NCBI GenBank assembly: GCA_035293765.1
Contig: DATGMF010000059.1
Coordinates: 62,001 to 126,000 of the forward strand
Origin: DASRHT01 sp035293765
GTDB taxonomy: Bacteria; Chloroflexota; Ktedonobacteria; Ktedonobacterales; Ktedonobacteraceae
DNA: 64,000 nt
Direction: 5' to 3'
A program made the translations under genes and the position numbers. Positions 46,136-54,507 of the stretch are shown piece by piece. Numbering within the stretch: position 1 is the first letter of the stretch; every line of letters begins with the position of its first letter. Below the pieces are notes generated by a model. It did not search any database, had not been told where the DNA came from, and saw only the letters and a program-made list of their open reading frames with translations.

Positions 46136-47115
46136 CCATCACAGTTGAGAAGCTTGCACGTTCCTTCGGAGAAATACAGGCGGTGAAGGGGATCGATCTC
46201 CAGATTGAGCATGGCGAGACCTTTGGCTTTCTGGGACCCAACGGGGCTGGAAAAAGCACCACGATTAAAATGCTCTGCACCCTGCTGCACCCTACCAGCG
46301 GGCGGGCCTGGATCAATGGCTACGATATCGAACGCGAAGCCTTGCAGGTGAGAGAAAGCATCGGCATTGTTTTTCAAGATCCGACCTTAGACGAATATCT
46401 TACCGCAGAACAAAATCTCTATTACCACTGCATGATTTATCACACGTCACGCAAGACTCGCGCCGAACGCATCCAGGACGTGCTGCAACTGGTTGGGCTC
46501 GATGAGCGGCGCAAGGATGTCGTCAAAACATTCTCGGGCGGCATGAAACGCCGTCTGGAGGTCGCGCGCGGCCTGCTGCACGAGCCGCAAACGCTCTTTC
46601 TGGATGAGCCAACCGTTGGCCTTGATCCGCAAACGCGGCGCAGCGTCTGGGAGCACGTCCTGCGGTTGCGCGAGAAGACCGGACTCACTATCTTTATGAC
46701 GACCCACTATATGGAAGAAGCTGAATATTGCGACCGCATCGCCATCATCGACCACGGGCGGATCGTTGCCATCGACACCCCGGCGGCGCTCAAACGTATG
46801 GTTGGTCGGGATAAGGTCAGCCTCACCACACCGACGCCCGCGCGCGCCGCAAGCATCCTTGAAAGCATGGGGCATACAGTGCATTGCCGGGAGGATGCCG
46901 TTGATGTCGAGGGGGAGGATGGTCAGGCTTTAGCCGCCGACGTTGTGCGCCAGCTCACCCTGGCGGATATTGCAGTGCGAGGCGTGAATGTGACTGTTCC
47001 CACGCTGGAAGACGTTTTTGTTCATCTCACGGGGCGAGCTATCCGTGAAGAGCTTGCCAGCGCCAAAGATCGTCTGGGCGCGCGCCTGCGCAGCCGGGGC
47101 CGTTTGCGCCGCTAA
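46132..47115 (+). CDS. ABC transporter ATPase, daunorubicin-resistance (DrrA) type
   Basis: The 327-residue protein has Walker A GPNGAGKSTTIKML, signature FSGGMKRRLEVARGLL, Walker B TLFLDEPTVGLDPQTRR and H-loop MTTHYMEEAEYCDRI. The C-terminal extension (LTTPTPARAASILESMGHTV, VPTLEDVFVHLTGR) is characteristic of DrrA-like exporters. It energises the membrane subunit encoded next. Confidence 0.94.
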   Translation: MTITVEKLARSFGEIQAVKGIDLQIEHGETFGFLGPNGAGKSTTIKMLCTLLHPTSGRAWINGYDIEREALQVRESIGIVFQDPTLDEYLTAEQNLYYHCMIYHTSRKTRAERIQDVLQLVGLDERRKDVVKTFSGGMKRRLEVARGLLHEPQTLFLDEPTVGLDPQTRRSVWEHVLRLREKTGLTIFMTTHYMEEAEYCDRIAIIDHGRIVAIDTPAALKRMVGRDKVSLTTPTPARAASILESMGHTVHCREDAVDVEGEDGQALAADVVRQLTLADIAVRGVNVTVPTLEDVFVHLTGRAIREELASAKDRLGARLRSRGRLRR

Positions 47116-47128
47116 CAAAGGAGCCATC

Positions 47129-47947
47129 ATGCTGAAAACGACTCAGCCGGTTACTATCCCTCAGCCCAAACTTGAACCCAGAACCGCACGCCCGCTTTTG
47201 ATCGATCCAGAAGGTATTGCCATGATCTGGCAGCGTGATATGGTCCGTTTGTGGCGGCAACGCACACGTTTGCTTGGTGCGGTGGCGCGCGCGCTGGTCT
47301 GGCTCTTCGCGCTGGGATTTGGCCTGCGCGGCTCGCTCGGTTCTATCGCGGGCTTCAGCTACGAGCAGTTTGTTTTTCCGGGCGTGATCGCCATGACGGT
47401 GATATTTAGCGGTCTGCAATCGGCGATCTCGATTGTGTATGACCGCGAGTTTGGCTTCCTCAAGGAGGTTCAGGTCGCGCCAACCCCGCGTTCAACGATG
47501 GTGATCGGCAAGTGCCTGGGTGGGGCATCCAGCTCAACCATTCAGGCGCTGGTGATTCTCTTCTTTGCCCCCTTTGCCTCCGTATCCCTGACGCCTTTGA
47601 ACGTGCTGGCAACTATCGTGGCAACCTTCGTCACCGCGCTGGCAATCTCCGGTATGGGGGTGGTGATTGCCATGTGGATCACTGACTTCGAGAACTTCGG
47701 CACCTTCCAGAACTTTATTACGCTGCCGCTCTATATGTTCTCGGGCGCGATCTTCCCCACACGCCAGGTTCCCCCCTGGCTGCACACCGTGTTGCTGCTC
47801 AACCCCCTCTCCTACGGCGTCAATGCCATTCGCGGGGTGCTGCTAGGCTATCAGATTGCCGATGTGCCGTTTAATCTCGCCGTGCTGCTAGCCTTTACTG
47901 CGGTGATGCTCGTACTGGCGATATTGATGGCGCGCAGGGAACTGTAA
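47129..47947 (+). CDS. ABC-2 type permease (DrrB-like)
   Basis: ATG 47129 has AAAGGAG seven bases upstream and follows the ATPase stop by 13 bp; the open frame extends further upstream but only as overlap. The 272-residue protein has six predicted membrane helices, the ABC-2 signature stretch VQVAPTPRSTMVIGKCLGGA, and LPLYMFSGAIFPTRQVPPWL near the end. With DrrA it should export a drug or lipid-like molecule. Confidence 0.93.
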   Translation: MLKTTQPVTIPQPKLEPRTARPLLIDPEGIAMIWQRDMVRLWRQRTRLLGAVARALVWLFALGFGLRGSLGSIAGFSYEQFVFPGVIAMTVIFSGLQSAISIVYDREFGFLKEVQVAPTPRSTMVIGKCLGGASSSTIQALVILFFAPFASVSLTPLNVLATIVATFVTALAISGMGVVIAMWITDFENFGTFQNFITLPLYMFSGAIFPTRQVPPWLHTVLLLNPLSYGVNAIRGVLLGYQIADVPFNLAVLLAFTAVMLVLAILMARREL

Positions 47948-47951
47948 GTTT

Positions 47952-48620
47952 TTAGCCTTGCTTGCGCAGCAGCGTATGCAACGTATGGCCTGGAAAAGCA
48001 AAAAAGAGCGCGAGCAAAAAGCCGAGGATAATACAGGCCGGCACGCTAATCCAGGCCAGGACCAGCATCACAAAATAGCATATGGGACCAAATAAATACT
48101 GCTTGCTAATATCCGCTATGGCATGCGGCTCTATGTCTCTGCCCAAAAGCCGGCTGTGATACGAAGCGTAGAACCAGAGCCCATTAAAGCAGCAGGCCGC
48201 GACGAAAAAGGTGCCGCTATAAAGGATGGCCGCCGTATGCAAATCGGGGCGGGGGAGATATTCCGCCAGCAGGGCCGTGGGGACGGGAATAAACACGATG
48301 AAGAGGAGCAGCAAGAGGTTGAGGAACAGTAATGGCGTGTTGGTCCGTTTAATCAGGGTAAAAAGGCGGTGATGGTTGAGCCACATAATGCCCGTTGTGG
48401 CAAAGCTGGTGACATAAGCGACCAGCACCGGCCATTCATTGCCCAATGCTATCCACAAATCTCTATCGCCCAGCAGCTTGCCGGGGTTGTCCAAGCCTGG
48501 AACTTTGATATTCAAGGCCAGGAGCGTGATAGCGACGGCAAAAACGCCATCGCTGAACGCCTCTACTCGACCCGTCTCCTTCTCTTCCACGACCGATGCT
48601 CTTCCTTCCTCATCTTCCAT
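47952..48620 (-). CDS. TMEM175/DUF1211 family channel-like protein
   Basis: The 222 residues contain the family hallmark RVEAFSDGVFAVAITLLALN in the first helix, whose FSDG motif lines the pore in bacterial TMEM175 potassium channels, then HHRLFTLIKRTNTPLLFLNL and about six membrane helices. Potassium leak is the known role of characterised relatives. Its link to the Kdp locus nearby is only suggestive. GGAGGG lies thirteen bases before ATG 48620. It converges with the DrrB gene four bases away. Confidence 0.9.
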   Translation of the reverse strand: MEDEEGRASVVEEKETGRVEAFSDGVFAVAITLLALNIKVPGLDNPGKLLGDRDLWIALGNEWPVLVAYVTSFATTGIMWLNHHRLFTLIKRTNTPLLFLNLLLLLFIVFIPVPTALLAEYLPRPDLHTAAILYSGTFFVAACCFNGLWFYASYHSRLLGRDIEPHAIADISKQYLFGPICYFVMLVLAWISVPACIILGFLLALFFAFPGHTLHTLLRKQG

Positions 48621-48664
48621 GATTGATGCTTTTCCCTCCTCACATCAACAAAATGCTATCTTTT

Positions 48665-49804
48665 TTACTTTGATCGCGGCTTGAACGTGACATGGAACTG
48701 TTTGACGCCGATGATCATGGGACTCTTCACCGCCTCGACGCTTTTCGTCGGGTCGCGCCTGATCTCGCTCAGACATTGCAGCAGGATGGGGAGCGCGATT
48801 TTTGCTTCCAGGCGGGCGAGCGGAGCGCCGAGACAGAAGTGGATACCGTGACCGAAAGCCAGGTGCCGATTGGGTTCGCGCCGGATGTCGAAGCGTTCTG
48901 GCTCTGGAAACTGCTCCTCGTCGCGGTTGACGGAGGCGATCCAGATCATGACCGCCTGGTGCCTGGCAATGTGTTGCCCTCCCAGGACCGTGTCCTCGTT
49001 CGCAATGCGCAACACCCCTGAAACCGAGGGGAAATAGCGCAGGATCTCCTCTATCGCGCCTGGAATGAGCGCCGGCTCGTTGCTCAGTTCTTCCGCCACA
49101 TGCGGATACTGATCAAAGCAGATGAATGTATTGCCAAGCAGGTTGGCCGTTGTCTCGTAGCCCGCGATCAACAACAGGCGACAAAACTCTAACAGCTCCT
49201 CTTCGCTCAAATGCTCGCCATCCACTTCGGCGGTAATCAGGCGACTCATCAGATCATCAACGGGATGCAGGCGGCGCTCCGCCAGCTTCTGCCTGAAGTA
49301 CTCTTCCAATTCCTGATAATTCCCCTGCGGCGTCTGCCGCGGAGGGCCTGAGATCGCATCAGACCAGCGTTTAAACATCTCCTGGTCTTCTGCGGGCACG
49401 CCAAGCAGATGGGCAATAATCGTGAGCGGGATTGGATAGGCAAACTCGCTAATGGCATCCATCTCGCCCCGCTCTATGACCCTATCGATAAGCTCATGAG
49501 TAATTGCCTCAACCCGGGGAGCCAGTTGCTCGACAAAGCGGGGCGTGAACGCTTTGGAAACGATGCTGCGCAGCTTATAGTGACGCGGATCGTCCATCCC
49601 CAGAATGCTCGGCAGGTGCGGCTGAAAAGGTAAAATCGCCTCCGACGAATATAGTCGCGGATTTGTCAGGACCTGCAAAGCATCCTTGTAGCGGAAAACG
49701 CTCCAGCTCTGAAAACCGGGATCGAATAAAACGGGGTGACTCTGGCGCATCTGGCGATACCACCCGAGGGGTACCTGAGTGAGGGCGCTATAATCGCTTG
49801 TCAT
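48665..49804 (-). CDS. cytochrome P450
   Basis: ATG 49804 is favoured by AGGAGAAA eight bases upstream. The 379-residue protein contains the I-helix LLIAGYETTANLLGN, the K-helix ExxR in EEILRYFP, and the haem loop LAFGHGIHFCLGAPLAR with Cys324 as axial ligand. It is a soluble bacterial class-I type that needs separate ferredoxin and reductase partners; none is adjacent. The substrate is unknown. Confidence 0.95.
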   Translation of the reverse strand: MTSDYSALTQVPLGWYRQMRQSHPVLFDPGFQSWSVFRYKDALQVLTNPRLYSSEAILPFQPHLPSILGMDDPRHYKLRSIVSKAFTPRFVEQLAPRVEAITHELIDRVIERGEMDAISEFAYPIPLTIIAHLLGVPAEDQEMFKRWSDAISGPPRQTPQGNYQELEEYFRQKLAERRLHPVDDLMSRLITAEVDGEHLSEEELLEFCRLLLIAGYETTANLLGNTFICFDQYPHVAEELSNEPALIPGAIEEILRYFPSVSGVLRIANEDTVLGGQHIARHQAVMIWIASVNRDEEQFPEPERFDIRREPNRHLAFGHGIHFCLGAPLARLEAKIALPILLQCLSEIRRDPTKSVEAVKSPMIIGVKQFHVTFKPRSK

Positions 49805-49919
49805 AAAATTTCTCCTAAGCCTTGAGACAGTGATACTCACAGAAAGAGCATGAGCTAGCTTCGTATGCAGAAGCGATTCTCACGCTCTTAGTAGAGAGTG
49901 TGGGGAAACATATTCCGGG

Positions 49920-50384
49920 TCATTGCTCTCCGGCGGGGGGATACCCAAGCAGTTGCCGTGTCAATTCCAGGTGTCCCAGGTGCAGCGCGGCATGTTCAAC
50001 GGCGTGCAGCAGCGCATCTCGCACCGTTATTGCTCCCAGATGGGGTACATTCACTACCTGATCCAGCCGTTCTTCTGGCAACGTTTGCAATAATTGCTGC
50101 ATGGCAGTGAGCCAGCGTTCATAACGTGCTACCAGTTCTGCCGCGGAGCCGGTGGCGCGAAATTCCGCACTCCGTTCGCGATGAACATCCTGTCCGCCCG
50201 CCAGTTGCAGCACCCAGTATTCGGCTGACCCTATCAGGTGCGTAGCCAGCACCAGAGCGGTATTACTCTCCGGCAATTCAAGGGGACGATTAAGATCGGC
50301 ATCAGAGACGTCGCGGAACTGTGCCATTGCGTTGCGCACAATGCGCTCCAATACAAAGGCAAGGCTGTGTGTCTCGCCAGTCAT
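49920..50384 (-). CDS. DinB/DUF664 family protein
   Basis: This 154-residue four-helix bundle protein has His residues at family positions: ATHLIGSAEYWVLQ and HAVEHAALHLGHLELTRQLL, which in DinB-like proteins bind a divalent metal. Members include bacillithiol or mycothiol S-transferases, but the thiol specificity cannot be told here. It probably is a metal-dependent transferase or hydrolase. Repeats fill the region upstream of it. Confidence 0.87.
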   Translation of the reverse strand: MTGETHSLAFVLERIVRNAMAQFRDVSDADLNRPLELPESNTALVLATHLIGSAEYWVLQLAGGQDVHRERSAEFRATGSAAELVARYERWLTAMQQLLQTLPEERLDQVVNVPHLGAITVRDALLHAVEHAALHLGHLELTRQLLGYPPAGEQ

Positions 50385-50431
50385 TTTTTATTTCCCTCAT
50401 TTCTCTGGACATATAACATCTCGAACGCCCG

Positions 50432-50680
50432 GTAGGGACCCGGTTCACCGCGTCCGATTGATCGCTCATTCACCTCCTCGCACCCCATCAGGGCAAGCGC
50501 GAGGCCCCCACCACCCTCCACACCGCCCTTGCCCCTACGCCTCCGGTCCAACATACCCGGTCCCGTTTAGCCCAGGGCAAGCGCCAGGCATCGTCCCTAC
50601 ATCACAATCCCCCAAACCCACAAAATTGCCGTGGCGACCCGATTGATCGCGTCCGATTTATCGCCCTGCCCTCCCCGAAA
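50432..50680. repeat. dispersed GTAGGGACC and GGGCAA repeats
   Basis: GGTAGGGACCCGGTTCACCG begins at about 50432, GGGCAAGCGCGAGG and its companion CTTGCCCCTACGCC lie at 50485-50545, and GACCCGATTGATCGCGTCC with GATTTATCGCC lies at 50636-50667. The first is mirrored by an inverted copy at 51417-51455, so the CRISPR2 cassette sits between inverted copies. No gene occurs between 50385 and 51498. Confidence 0.75.
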
Positions 50681-50696
50681 TCACACCACCCCGCCC

Positions 50697-50917
50697 CAGG
50701 GCAAGCGCAAGGGATTGCCCCTACCGATCCCATCAAACATCGCAGGTCCCGTTCGGATTCTTTCGGGGATGGATGCTGACCCCACCACATGGTCCGTCGG
50801 GGCAAGGAGGTGACGGGACAAACAATTATGAGGAGGAACGGTAGGGGCAAGGGGTGGTGGATGGGCCTGGGTGAGGGCAAACCCCACAATGAATCGGGGG
50901 GCTACACGCTTGCCCTG
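50697..50917 (-). repeat. MITE-like element A, copy 3 (inverted)
   Basis: This is the reverse complement of copies 1 and 2, with CAGGGCAAGCGCAAGGGATT at one end and GGCTACACGCTTGCCCTG at the other. The core includes the complement of AACGGGACCTGCGATGTT. It lies on the far side of the CRISPR2 array, as copy 2 does for CRISPR1. Confidence 0.75.
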
Positions 50918-50949
50918 CTCGCCCGCGACCCGTGGTTGGGCCTCCACCG

Positions 50950-51196
50950 ATTCCAATCCCAGGCGGGCTTGCCTCCCCATTTAGACACCGTAGTTCCTGC
51001 TCATCCTGGCGCTGTTACAGGTTCCAATCCCTGACGAGCATCCCTCCCCATTTAGACTGCGTCAGATCGCCCCTCTACGCAATGAAGTTCCAATCCCTGA
51101 CGAGCATCCCTCCCCATTTAGACAAGGAGACGTACGATTAATACGAGAATGGGAGATTGGTTCCAATCCCTGACGAGCATCCCTCCCCATTTAGAC
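50950..51196 (-). CRISPR. CRISPR2: four 37-bp repeats, three spacers
   Basis: Read on the minus strand, the repeat starts GTCTAAATGGGGAGGGATG and ends CAGGGATTGGAAC. Identical copies lie at 51160-51196, 51087-51123 and 51021-51057; a degenerate terminal copy lies at 50950-50986, with mutations in its middle and a final T. Spacers are 36, 29 and 34 bp. The leader is on the high-coordinate side. No cas gene is present in the window, so processing and interference would need genes elsewhere. Confidence 0.93.
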
Positions 51197-51374
51197 TGCT
51201 ACCCCCATACTATAGCATTACAAGCCGATTCACGCAAGCAATTCCGAGCATCTCGCTTTTTGGGGGAGTTCGTAGACAGTCAATCAGGACAGCTATCAAG
51301 ATCTTTTTTGGTCCTGCCGCTTCTGGAGCGAGCCGAGCATCTCCGCTCAGGTCGTTGATTTTCGAGATGCTCGG
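51197..51374 (-). promoter_or_regulatory. CRISPR2 leader
   Basis: The 49 bases next to the first repeat (51197-51245) match the CRISPR1 leader at 41 positions without gaps. The distal part has the same perfect 11-bp hairpin (CCGAGCATCTC at 51333-51343 with GAGATGCTCGG at 51364-51374) and the same 20-base loop length, with a partly different loop. An extra half-site of the hairpin arm lies near 51243-51254. Confidence 0.8.
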
Positions 51375-51416
51375 AAGTGGGCAAAGCCAGCATGGCAAAA
51401 GCACCTATTGCAAGGA

Positions 51417-51455
51417 CGGACGGTGAACCGGACGCGGTGAACCGGGTCCCTACGG
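51417..51455. repeat. inverted copy of the GTAGGGACC repeat, bounding CRISPR2
   Basis: GAACCGGACGCGGTGAACCG, continuing to GGTCCCTACGGCG, is the approximate reverse complement of the copy at 50432. Together they flank about 1 kb containing element A, the CRISPR2 array and its leader. Confidence 0.7.
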
Positions 51456-51498
51456 CGTTCGCATGGGAGGGCGGTCAATCGGATCGCTACGGGTCCGT

Positions 51499-51912
51499 TT
51501 AGCCGTTGGCAAGCTCTTTGGGGACGGGGACTGCTTCACATTGGCCGCCGGCCTGTTTCCAGCCGTCGAAGCCTGCTTCAAGGTGGGCCACGTTTTTATA
51601 GCCCATCTTCTGCAAGACGTCCGCTGCCAGGGAGGAGCGGAGGCCACCGGCGCAGTAGAGGATGGTGCGCTTCTGGGGGTCCATGTAGCGTTTGTGGTAC
51701 TCGCTTTGTGGATCGGCCCAGAATTCGAGCATGCCGCGCGGCACATGTTTTGCGCCGGGGATGGTGCCCTCGCGCCAGCGTTCGCGCACGTCACGGATAT
51801 CGATGATGGTGGCCTCGCCCGCCTCAAGTTCGCGCTGCATCTCTTCTATCGATAACCCCTCGATGCGCGTGCGAGCGTCCGCTACCATTTCGTTGACTGA
51901 CATTGGTTCCAT
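51499..51912 (-). CDS. single-domain rhodanese-like sulfurtransferase
   Basis: ATG 51912 has AAAGGAG eight bases upstream; the longer frame from 52125 adds an unsupported leader. The 137-residue product has the rhodanese CH2A and active-site motifs IIDIRDVRERWREGTIPGAK and TILYCAGGLRSSLAADVL, with catalytic Cys87 in C-x-x-G-x-R-S. It likely transfers sulfane sulfur to a thiol acceptor in the cytoplasm. The partner is unknown. Confidence 0.9.
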   Translation of the reverse strand: MEPMSVNEMVADARTRIEGLSIEEMQRELEAGEATIIDIRDVRERWREGTIPGAKHVPRGMLEFWADPQSEYHKRYMDPQKRTILYCAGGLRSSLAADVLQKMGYKNVAHLEAGFDGWKQAGGQCEAVPVPKELANG

Positions 51913-52060
51913 TATGGCGGCTCCTTTCAGCCCTATCTGAATCCAGGTATTAGCATTTAAAGCAAATACATCGCTATTATGATAGCACGAAAAGGCAGGC
52001 GCTATCTGGATAGATTTTCCATTCGCGTTTCCGACCATATGCGATGGGAGCAGGAATGGG

Positions 52061-52489
52061 TTAGCGGCGTTGCTGGGCCTTCCATTGAGCCTGAGCCTGC
52101 TGAAGTCCAAGCAGTTCTTGCTCAAGCTGCATAATTTGTTGCTGCAACTGCTGCTTCTGCATCTGCGGTTTCCACAGGCGAAAGTCCTCTAACCACTTAT
52201 AGCCACGCCTCATCAGACCATGCGGGACAAAAGCCGCCGTTTCGTAATATTGCGAACGCGTACTGGACATATTGGTGGTAATCTGTTTGAGGTAAAGTTT
52301 AAGCTGCTTGATTTCTAATTTGAGCTGCGCAATCTGCTCCTTATACGGGTCTTGCGCCGCCGCTCGACTACGCTGTGCAGCAGTTTGAGGCTCCTGCATA
52401 ATAGAACCAGGAGCTTGCAAGGGAGCGCCGCAGTTCTGACAAAAGTGGTCGCCGTCCTTGACACGCTGCCCGCATGCTGAACAATACAT
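52061..52489 (-). CDS. zinc-ribbon and coiled-coil protein
   Basis: ATG 52489 is preferred because GGGGGG lies nine bases upstream. The 142-residue protein begins with a zinc ribbon, MYCSACGQRVKDGDHFCQNC, with two CxxC knuckles. It then has Gln- and Leu-rich heptads (QIAQLKLEIKQLKLYLKQIT and QKQQLQQQIMQLEQELLGLQ) typical of coiled coils. No membrane helix is seen. A scaffold or regulatory role is possible; function is unknown. Confidence 0.75.
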   Translation of the reverse strand: MYCSACGQRVKDGDHFCQNCGAPLQAPGSIMQEPQTAAQRSRAAAQDPYKEQIAQLKLEIKQLKLYLKQITTNMSSTRSQYYETAAFVPHGLMRRGYKWLEDFRLWKPQMQKQQLQQQIMQLEQELLGLQQAQAQWKAQQRR

Positions 52490-52815
52490 CTCGTTATCCC
52501 CCCTTCTATTCATAGAGAGCTGGCTACGATACTATTGATTTAAAGATGGTACTCACCATATTCTACTATAAGACACGGTTATTGGACCTGTTCAGTTCCG
52601 GCACGCGTCGTTTTTCCCACTCAGAGCAATGTGCAGAACTGCCCGTTCCTTTCACAACAGCCTTCTTGAGTATTTCCAGAGCATTTCGCTGGAAACCCAG
52701 AACTCCCCTTTACACTTTTTCTCCTATACTTCTCTGGTAAGGGACGCTCTTGAAAGCAACGGCGCCCATCTTCTCCTGGACGGATGTTGTGCTGTAGAGG
52801 AAAGAATATGTTCAG
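52490..52815. other. upstream region of the Kdp sensor
   Basis: This 326-bp gap has no gene. It contains the bipartite motif described separately at 52663-52730. A short palindrome TTCCAG/CTGGAA (52674-52679 and 52689-52694) overlaps it. Confidence 0.5.
52663..52730 (+). promoter_or_regulatory. candidate KdpE operator and promoter, copy 1
   Basis: Block one, TTCTTGAGTATTT plus CCAGAGCA (52663-52683), and block two, CCAGAACTCCCCTTTAC (52697-52713), recur upstream of the kdpFABC genes. A TATACT at 52725-52730 could be the -10 box. The arrangement is consistent with shared control by KdpE, but binding is inferred. Confidence 0.55.
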
Positions 52816-54507
52816 ATGAATACCCTGGAACTCGCGCTCCCTGTTAAAGCGCATCGCTTCTCCTGGCAACGCTATCTGCTTGATAGCGTCCTGGCATTTG
52901 GCGGGGCCATGCTGGTGACGATGATAATGTATTTCTTCCAGCTCTACCCCCGCATCCCCAACATTTCGATGCTGTACCTGCTGGTAGTGCTGGCTCTGGC
53001 GAGCACACGCGGGCGCTATGCGGCGATTCTGGCCTCGCTGGTGGCCTTTCTTTCATTCGACTACTTTCTCGTGCCTCCATTGTTTGTTTTTACCATCAAC
53101 CGCGTTGAAGAGTGGATTGCGCTCTTTGTTTTCCTGGTGACAGCTATTCTGACCAGCCAACTGGCCGTTGCTTTGCGTGAGCGCGCCTTAGAAGCTTCGC
53201 GTAAGGAACGCGAGACGCGCATTCTTTACGACCTTGTACGCATCACCAACCGCGCGACTGAGCCAGAGAGCCAACTCCACTCCATTGCCCTGGCAGTTGC
53301 CGATGCGCTCTCCTCCTGGGGTGTGTATGATTGCGCCATCCTTCAGCCCACTGCAACCGGCGAGTTCCAGGTGCCGGCAAGCGCGCATCAACCGGTTGAA
53401 CAGGTGATCCTCTCCTCCGATGAGAAAGCCGTCGCCGTCTGGGTGATGACACATGGTCGCAGCCTGAGTCTCTATGATGATGACGCTCTCACACCTCTCA
53501 TGTTCTCGCGCTTTATGCAGCGCGTCATTTTGCACAGGAGCGCAGCAGGTCAGACGGTCGGTCGCTCTACGCGCTTCATCCCGCTCAAGCTGGGAGAGAA
53601 GGTGGTTGCCATACTGCGATTGCGAGTACAGGGCGATCCGCGCCGGCTTTTGCAGGAAGAGCGGCAGGAGGAGGAACATGCGCGGGCCGAGGCTCCGACC
53701 TCTTTCTTCTGGACCTTCCTTGATCAGGTGACAGCGCTCATTGAGCGCGCCAACTTGCAGCGGGAAAATATGCATATTGAGATTCTGAAGCGGACCGATA
53801 CATTGCGCGCCGCCCTGCTGTCCTCGGTATCGCATGACTTGCGAACTCCTCTGACCGCGATTAAAGCCTCGGCCAGCTCTCTTTTACAGGAAGACATCGA
53901 GTGGGACGAGGAGGCGCGGCGCAGTTTTGCTCAGGCCATCGAACAGGAGGCTGATCGGCTCAATCGCCTGGTAGGCAACCTGCTCGATATGTCGCGGATT
54001 GAGGAGGGGGCGCTCAGGCCGGAGAAAGAGGAGTACTCGCTCACCACGCTCATTCATGATGTGTTAGAGCGGCTCGCGCCACTGTTGCGTGGTCGTGATG
54101 TGCGTACTTCCCTGCCACCGGATGATCTGCTGCTGGTCGAACTGGACTACCTTGAGATCGACCAGGTGCTGACCAATCTGATTGAGAACGCCGTTCGCTA
54201 TACCCCAGCGGAGTCGCCCATCGAGGTCAGTGCGCGCTGCAACGGAGAGCAAGTGGAGATCAGCGTGGCGGATCGCGGACCGGGGATTCCTCCCTCCGAC
54301 CTCACGCGCGTGTTTGACAAGTTCTATCGCGTCTTGAATGGGCCATCTCTGACCGGATACTCGATGGGTTCGGGGCTGGGCCTGGCAGTCTGCAAGGGGC
54401 TGATCGAGGCGCACGGCGGGCGCATCTGGGCGGAACTGCGCCCGGGAGGAGGGCTGATCATCTTTGTGACATTGCCTTGCGGAAACCGGGAAAGGATCGT
54501 GGCATGA
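52816..54507 (+). CDS. KdpD C-terminal half: DUF4118-GAF-histidine kinase
   Basis: The 563-residue protein equals the C-terminal part of KdpD. It has four membrane helices of the DUF4118 bundle (about 20-115), a GAF-like domain (about 140-300), HisKA with His340 in SSVSHDLRTPLTA, and HATPase (NLIENAVRYTPAES, VADRGPGIP, GSGLGLAVCKGLIEAHGG). The N-terminal KdpD/Usp part is encoded separately at 61546-62853. It overlaps kdpE by four bases. Together they sense potassium limitation and control kdpFABC in known systems. Confidence 0.92.
   Translation: MNTLELALPVKAHRFSWQRYLLDSVLAFGGAMLVTMIMYFFQLYPRIPNISMLYLLVVLALASTRGRYAAILASLVAFLSFDYFLVPPLFVFTINRVEEWIALFVFLVTAILTSQLAVALRERALEASRKERETRILYDLVRITNRATEPESQLHSIALAVADALSSWGVYDCAILQPTATGEFQVPASAHQPVEQVILSSDEKAVAVWVMTHGRSLSLYDDDALTPLMFSRFMQRVILHRSAAGQTVGRSTRFIPLKLGEKVVAILRLRVQGDPRRLLQEERQEEEHARAEAPTSFFWTFLDQVTALIERANLQRENMHIEILKRTDTLRAALLSSVSHDLRTPLTAIKASASSLLQEDIEWDEEARRSFAQAIEQEADRLNRLVGNLLDMSRIEEGALRPEKEEYSLTTLIHDVLERLAPLLRGRDVRTSLPPDDLLLVELDYLEIDQVLTNLIENAVRYTPAESPIEVSARCNGEQVEISVADRGPGIPPSDLTRVFDKFYRVLNGPSLTGYSMGSGLGLAVCKGLIEAHGGRIWAELRPGGGLIIFVTLPCGNRERIVA

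Noticed and set aside
45644..49804. Biosynthetic gene cluster around the P450 and drug exporter
   Set aside because: No synthase, ligase or tailoring core enzymes are adjacent; the efflux operon and the P450 are on opposite strands with a channel gene between.
50931..51196. tRNA T-arm-like GGTTCCAATCCC sequences
   Set aside because: They are CRISPR repeat ends; no cloverleaf can be drawn and spacing is periodic. No tRNA was found anywhere in the window.
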